10,557 nucleotides of DNA from an uncultured Eubacterium sp. (GTDB lineage: Bacteria; Bacillota; Clostridia; Lachnospirales; Lachnospiraceae), in the NCBI GenBank assembly GCA_905236735.1, contig CAJOOU010000168.1:1-10557 (forward strand), read 5' to 3'. Both the position numbers and the translations under genes were made by a program. This document shows positions 7,935 to 10,557 of this stretch, piece by piece (position 1 is the first letter of the stretch; every line of letters begins with the position of its first letter). The notes under the pieces were generated by a model. It saw only the letters and a list, made by a program, of their open reading frames with translations. It made no database searches and was not told the origin of the DNA.

Positions 7935-8690
7935 ATGGACAAAAAAGCGTTGTTTATAAGCAAGGGAGCGGGATTTATGGCCGGCACCATTACATCAACA
8001 CTTAAAAACGCCGGTTTTACCGTGATTACGGCAGAACCAGAGCTAAAGGTGCTGCATGAAAAAAAGGATGTTGCCGACCTTATTATTATATATCTCGGTG
8101 ATTATATGACTGAGTCGAAGGATGCTCTTGTTTATCTGTCGGATCTTGTCAGAGAAGATGAGAAAAGTCTGTATCTTATCGGATTTAAAGAAGATATAGA
8201 AGCTTTTTATGATGTGGCTCCGGAAACCAAGGTGGTAAAGGAGATAGAAAGACCGTTTCAGGCAAAAGACCTGGTTGTTATCCTTGATGAATATGAAAAC
8301 AAGGTAAACAGTGATGCCCTTAAGAAAAAACTGCTCATAGTTGATGATGACGGACTTTTTTTGCGCTCGGCGTCAGGGTGGCTTTCGGATAAATATCATG
8401 TGGCGGTGGTAAACTCGGCGATGAATGCAATAACATATCTTGCCACACATACGCCTGATTTGATTCTGCTTGACTATGAGATGCCGATTACCGATGGTCC
8501 GCAGTTTCTTAAAATGATAAAGTCGGAGGTAACAACGGAAAGCATTCCTGTTATCTTCCTTACCACAAAAAGCGACAAGGAATCGGTAATGACGGGGATT
8601 GCCCTTAAGCCCGAGGCATATCTTTTAAAGAGTATGAGTTCGGCGGAAATAATCAAGGCAATTGACGATTTTTTTGAGAAGAGAAAATAA
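7935..8690 (+). CDS. Two-receiver response regulator: degenerate receiver plus intact receiver, no output domain
   Basis: A 251-residue cytoplasmic protein. The C-terminal half (about 130-251) is a complete receiver: acidic triad D137-D139 (LLIVDDDG), phospho-acceptor D180 (DLILLDYEMP), T210 (VIFLTT) and K232, though the usual proline after the lysine is replaced by serine. The N-terminal half (about 3-122) has receiver-like strand and helix spacing, but the acidic pair is replaced by SKGAG and the phospho-site by Y53 (DLIIIYLGD), so it should not be phosphorylated normally. No DNA-binding, c-di-GMP or other effector domain is present. GGAGG at 7926-7930 gives a good start, and the 26-nt gap after the kinase implies one operon. 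It is the natural phosphate acceptor for H900 of the kinase's Hpt domain; this partnership is inferred from position. Its output is probably protein-protein contact. Confidence 0.88.
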   Translation: MDKKALFISKGAGFMAGTITSTLKNAGFTVITAEPELKVLHEKKDVADLIIIYLGDYMTESKDALVYLSDLVREDEKSLYLIGFKEDIEAFYDVAPETKVVKEIERPFQAKDLVVILDEYENKVNSDALKKKLLIVDDDGLFLRSASGWLSDKYHVAVVNSAMNAITYLATHTPDLILLDYEMPITDGPQFLKMIKSEVTTESIPVIFLTTKSDKESVMTGIALKPEAYLLKSMSSAEIIKAIDDFFEKRK

Positions 8691-8732
8691 TAAAATGTGG
8701 TTATTGTTATAGAATAAAGTTATTATGGCAGT

Positions 8733-8750
8733 GTAAAGTTTAGTCTTTAC
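8733..8750. repeat. Short inverted repeat GTAAAG-N6-CTTTAC
   Basis: Six-base arms at 8733-8738 and 8745-8750 surround a six-base centre. The repeat lies between the receiver gene and its terminator, in AT-rich sequence upstream of the riboswitch. It could be a weak RNA hairpin or an operator half-site pair; nothing shows which. Confidence 0.3.
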
Positions 8751-8774
8751 CAAATTGAATAAAGGTGTTAAAGT

Positions 8775-8811
8775 AAATGTCGGGCATTTATATGCCCGGC
8801 ATTTTAATTTA
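8775..8811 (+). terminator. Rho-independent terminator of the kinase/receiver operon
   Basis: The arms GTCGGGCAT (8779-8787) and ATGCCCGGC (8792-8800) pair with one G-U and a four-base TTAT loop. AAAT before and ATTT after extend the stem by four A-T pairs. A T-rich tail (8801-8810) follows. It lies about 85 bases after the receiver stop codon and separates this operon from the riboswitch. Confidence 0.85.
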
Positions 8812-8821
8812 ATAAAAAGGT

Positions 8822-8993
8822 TGTGGTGGCGGATAAAACGGTGGTTGCCGTATTTTGAGGCTGAAAAGGGAAGCGGGCGCACATCCCGCACGAACTCGTC
8901 ACTGTGATAGCGGAGCTTTTGGAAATTATGTCACTGGAGTATTCCGGGAAGGCGTCCTAAAAGTGCAGATGCTTAAGTCAGGAGACCTGCCAT
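8822..8993 (+). promoter_or_regulatory. Cobalamin (B12) riboswitch aptamer
   Basis: Conserved blocks appear in the correct order: AAAAGGGAAGC (8864-8874); a GCGGG/CCCGC stem (8873-8877 with 8885-8889); CACTGTGA (8900-8907); CACTGG (8932-8937), then CCGGGAAGGCG (8944-8954); and the B12-box AAGTCAGGAGACCTGCC (8975-8991). Together these are diagnostic for the adenosyl- or other cobalamin-binding riboswitch. The 5' edge is approximate because the P1 partner could not be fixed by eye. It lies 170 bases upstream of a cobaltochelatase gene, so B12 is expected to switch that operon off through the terminator at 9082-9117. No clear promoter was found between the upstream terminator and the aptamer; TTTAAT at 8808-8813 is a weak -10 candidate. 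Confidence 0.95.
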
Positions 8994-9091
8994 GGCTAAG
9001 GGTACGGAAAACACTTGTTTTCAAGGTCACGAGAAATTGACTGTATCGTTTATCCCGAGGGATAAATATGGTGAAACTATGCCCTAAAGCC
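8994..9091 (+). promoter_or_regulatory. Riboswitch expression platform with predicted antiterminator pairing
   Basis: GGCTAAGGG (8994-9002), directly after the B12-box, can pair with CCCTAAAGCC (9082-9091): AGGG with CCCT and GGCT with AGCC around a small internal mismatch. The second segment is the 5' arm of the terminator, so the two structures exclude each other. Two further hairpins lie between: GAAAAC-ACTT-GTTTTC (9007-9022) and TTTATCCC/GGGATAAA (9049-9066). Their roles are unknown; one may supply the loop that contacts the aptamer. Confidence 0.55.
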
Positions 9092-9117
9092 TCTAATTGT
9101 TGGTTTTAGGGTTTTTT
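9082..9117 (+). terminator. Riboswitch-controlled Rho-independent terminator
   Basis: CCCTAAA (9082-9088) pairs with TTTAGGG (9105-9111), followed by six T residues (9112-9117). It lies between the cobalamin aptamer and the ribosome binding site of the cobaltochelatase gene, where a transcriptional off-switch is expected. Confidence 0.85.
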
Positions 9118-9159
9118 AAATGACTGCCTGCCTGCTGTAACCTGATGAAAGGAGAACAT

Positions 9160-10359
9160 ATGAAAAAGAAGATTGTATCTGTAATTCTTGCAATGACAAT
9201 GACATCACTGGCAATAGGCGGTTGTGGAGATAATCAGTCAGAATCGGCTGATGAGGTTTCGGAAAGTGCCGGCGCTGTGGGAGAAAAAAGTGATGAAGAA
9301 CTTGCGGCAGAGGTGGCGGAGCTCATTGATGCCATTTATGTACAGGAAAGAACTGATGAGACGGATGCTCAGTGCGAAGCAGCCAAAGCGGCATGGGATG
9401 CGCTTACGGACGAGCAGAAGGAACTTGTTGAAGGAGAGTATGCAGATCCTGACTATTTCGGCCTTGATACAGGCGATGCGTCGCTTGACGATCCGAGAAA
9501 CGGTGATGATATAGGAGAAAATGAAATCCTTGTTGTAAGCTTTGGAACATCTTATAATGACAGCAGAGTTGCTGATATAAAGAGTGTTGAGGATGCTATA
9601 GCTGAGGCAAACCCGGACTGGTCGGTAAGAAGAGCGTTTACGGCACAGATTATCATTAACCATATTCAGGCCCGCGACGGAGAAAAGATTGATAATGTTG
9701 AGCAGGCTCTTGAAAGAGCGGTAAACAACGGAGTAAAAAACCTTGTGGTTCAGCCGACTCACCTTATGCACGGTGCTGAATATGATGAGCTTTGTAATAC
9801 TCTGGCAGAATATGAAGACAGTTTCGAGAGTGTAAGTATTGCGCAGCCGCTCCTTGGAGAAGTGGGAGAAGACGCAAGCGTTACAAATGATGACAAGTCG
9901 GCAGTAGCTGAGGCGATTACAGCTGCTGCAGTTGAAACAGCAGGATATGACAGCGTATCTGCGGCGGCAGATGACGGAGTAGCCTTTGTGTTTATGGGGC
10001 ATGGTACATCACATACTGCAAAGGTGACTTATTCCCAGATGCAGACTACTGTAGGCAATCTTGGCTATGAAAATGTGTTTATCGGTACTGTAGAAGGAGA
10101 GCCGGAAGAAACATCATGTGAAAATATTCTTGAAGCTGTAAAGGCGGCGGGATATACACAGGTTGTTTTAAGACCTTTAATGGTTGTAGCGGGAGACCAT
10201 GCAAACAATGATATGGCAGGTGATGATGAAGACTCTTGGAAGAGCGTATTTAGCGCCGACGGAGCAATTGAAGAGGTTTCATGTCAGATTGCAGGTCTCG
10301 GAGAAATAGAAAGCGTGCAACAAATGTATGTGGCTCATACAGCTGCTGTAATGAATTAA
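9160..10359 (+). CDS. cbiK: Lipoprotein sirohydrochlorin cobaltochelatase, CbiK family
   Basis: A 399-residue protein when started at ATG 9160, which has AAAGGAG ideally placed upstream; ATG 9145 is in frame but overlaps that site. Residues 1-21 are a lipoprotein signal peptide (KKK, hydrophobic core, IGGC lipobox) with C22 as the lipidated cysteine, so the protein is anchored outside the membrane. Residues 23-50 are an acidic linker. Residues about 50-92 (AAKAAWDALTDEQKELV) resemble a helical module common in Firmicute surface proteins. From about 122 on the CbiK chelatase fold is clear: ILVVSFGTSYNDSR, VVQPTHLMHGAEYDEL (197-212), FMGHGTSH with H281, GTVEGEP with E312, and VVAGDHANNDM with H347. 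The His-Glu-His set matches the cobalt ligands known in CbiK. The known reaction inserts cobalt into sirohydrochlorin in anaerobic B12 synthesis. An exported copy could instead bind cobalt, heme or other tetrapyrroles. It is under the cobalamin riboswitch and followed 15 nt later by another lipoprotein gene. Confidence 0.93.
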   Translation: MKKKIVSVILAMTMTSLAIGGCGDNQSESADEVSESAGAVGEKSDEELAAEVAELIDAIYVQERTDETDAQCEAAKAAWDALTDEQKELVEGEYADPDYFGLDTGDASLDDPRNGDDIGENEILVVSFGTSYNDSRVADIKSVEDAIAEANPDWSVRRAFTAQIIINHIQARDGEKIDNVEQALERAVNNGVKNLVVQPTHLMHGAEYDELCNTLAEYEDSFESVSIAQPLLGEVGEDASVTNDDKSAVAEAITAAAVETAGYDSVSAAADDGVAFVFMGHGTSHTAKVTYSQMQTTVGNLGYENVFIGTVEGEPEETSCENILEAVKAAGYTQVVLRPLMVVAGDHANNDMAGDDEDSWKSVFSADGAIEEVSCQIAGLGEIESVQQMYVAHTAAVMN

Positions 10360-10374
10360 AAATAAGGAGTATAT

Positions 10375-10557
10375 GTGGAAATGAAAAAATCATTACTTTT
10401 ATTATTAACGGCTGTAATGCTTACGCTGGCTGCATGCGGAAATAAGGACACTTCATCGGAAAGTGCTGATGTTGCAGGTGAGATTACCATTGATGCAACA
10501 GGAGAAGACGAAGTAGAGGTTAATCTTGATGATGTGGCGGAAGCAGCGGAGGAAGCT
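10375..10557 (+). CDS. Unidentified lipoprotein, N-terminal part only
   Basis: The frame is open to the window edge. GTG at 10375 has AGGAG (10365-10369) five bases upstream. The in-frame ATG at 10381 is the alternative start but has an 11-base spacing. From that ATG the product begins MKKSLLLLLTAVMLTLAACG, a textbook lipoprotein signal peptide with lipobox LAAC. The following 40 residues are strongly acidic and low in complexity (SSESAD, GEDEVEV, DDVAEAAEEA), like the linker of the cobaltochelatase before it. No functional domain is reached. The gap of 15 nt without a terminator places it in the B12-riboswitch operon, suggesting a role in cobalt, corrinoid or tetrapyrrole binding or transport. 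That role is inferred only from position. Confidence 0.85.
   Translation, partial: MEMKKSLLLLLTAVMLTLAACGNKDTSSESADVAGEITIDATGEDEVEVNLDDVAEAAEEA

Noticed and set aside
8855..9040. A 61-codon plus-strand open frame
   Set aside because: It lies entirely across the cobalamin riboswitch, whose conserved RNA blocks explain the sequence.
9049..9066. The TTTATCCC/GGGATAAA hairpin as a transcription terminator
   Set aside because: No T-tract follows it; the real terminator with six T residues is at 9082-9117.
9145..9159. ATG 9145 as the cobaltochelatase start
   Set aside because: The AAAGGAG ribosome binding site lies inside this extension, and starting at 9160 gives a normal lipoprotein signal peptide.
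9238..10002. A 254-codon minus-strand open frame opposite the cobaltochelatase gene
   Set aside because: It is antisense to a clearly recognisable CbiK coding region, has no ribosome binding site of note, and is rich in Ser, Arg, Cys and Ile, as expected of a shadow frame.

Overview
The window looks like a chromosomal stretch from an anaerobic Firmicute, most likely a Lachnospiraceae-type Clostridium relative. The signs are moderate-to-low GC, strong GGAGG-type ribosome binding sites, a methionine synthase whose reactivation domain is a separate gene, a large soluble hybrid kinase, and an anaerobic-type (CbiK) cobaltochelatase carried as a lipoprotein. This placement is inferred from gene style, not from a marker gene.

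Left arm (1-4691, minus strand): a tight three-gene methionine/one-carbon operon, read right to left. First is a stand-alone methionine synthase activation-domain protein (4020-4691). Next is cobalamin-dependent methionine synthase MetH without its activation domain (1694-4027), overlapping the first gene by 8 nt. Last is a bifunctional homocysteine S-methyltransferase/methylenetetrahydrofolate reductase (1692 down past base 1), separated from metH by one base. The reductase makes 5-methyl-THF, MetH uses it with B12 to methylate homocysteine, and the small protein presumably re-activates oxidised MetH with SAM.

Middle (4692-8811, plus strand): a 118-bp divergent intergenic region, then a 1032-residue cytoplasmic hybrid histidine kinase with a FIST N/C sensor, HisKA, HATPase, receiver and Hpt. 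It is followed 26 nt later by a 251-residue protein made of a degenerate receiver plus an intact receiver. A strong Rho-independent terminator closes this pair. The layout suggests a multistep phosphorelay with a small-molecule sensor beside methionine genes and no DNA-binding output in view.

Right arm (8812-10557, plus strand): a cobalamin riboswitch with a plausible antiterminator/terminator platform. It controls a lipoprotein CbiK-type sirohydrochlorin cobaltochelatase, followed 15 nt later by the start of a second lipoprotein that runs off the window. B12 links both arms: MetH consumes it, and the right operon is controlled by it and probably handles cobalt or a tetrapyrrole outside the membrane.

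The most interesting points are the FIST phosphorelay divergent from metH, the exported riboswitch-controlled cobaltochelatase with an N-terminal surface-protein-like module, the cysteine cluster at the end of the MetH activation protein, and the lack of space for a ribosome binding site in front of that gene. No tRNA, rRNA, CRISPR array, insertion sequence or phage gene was seen.
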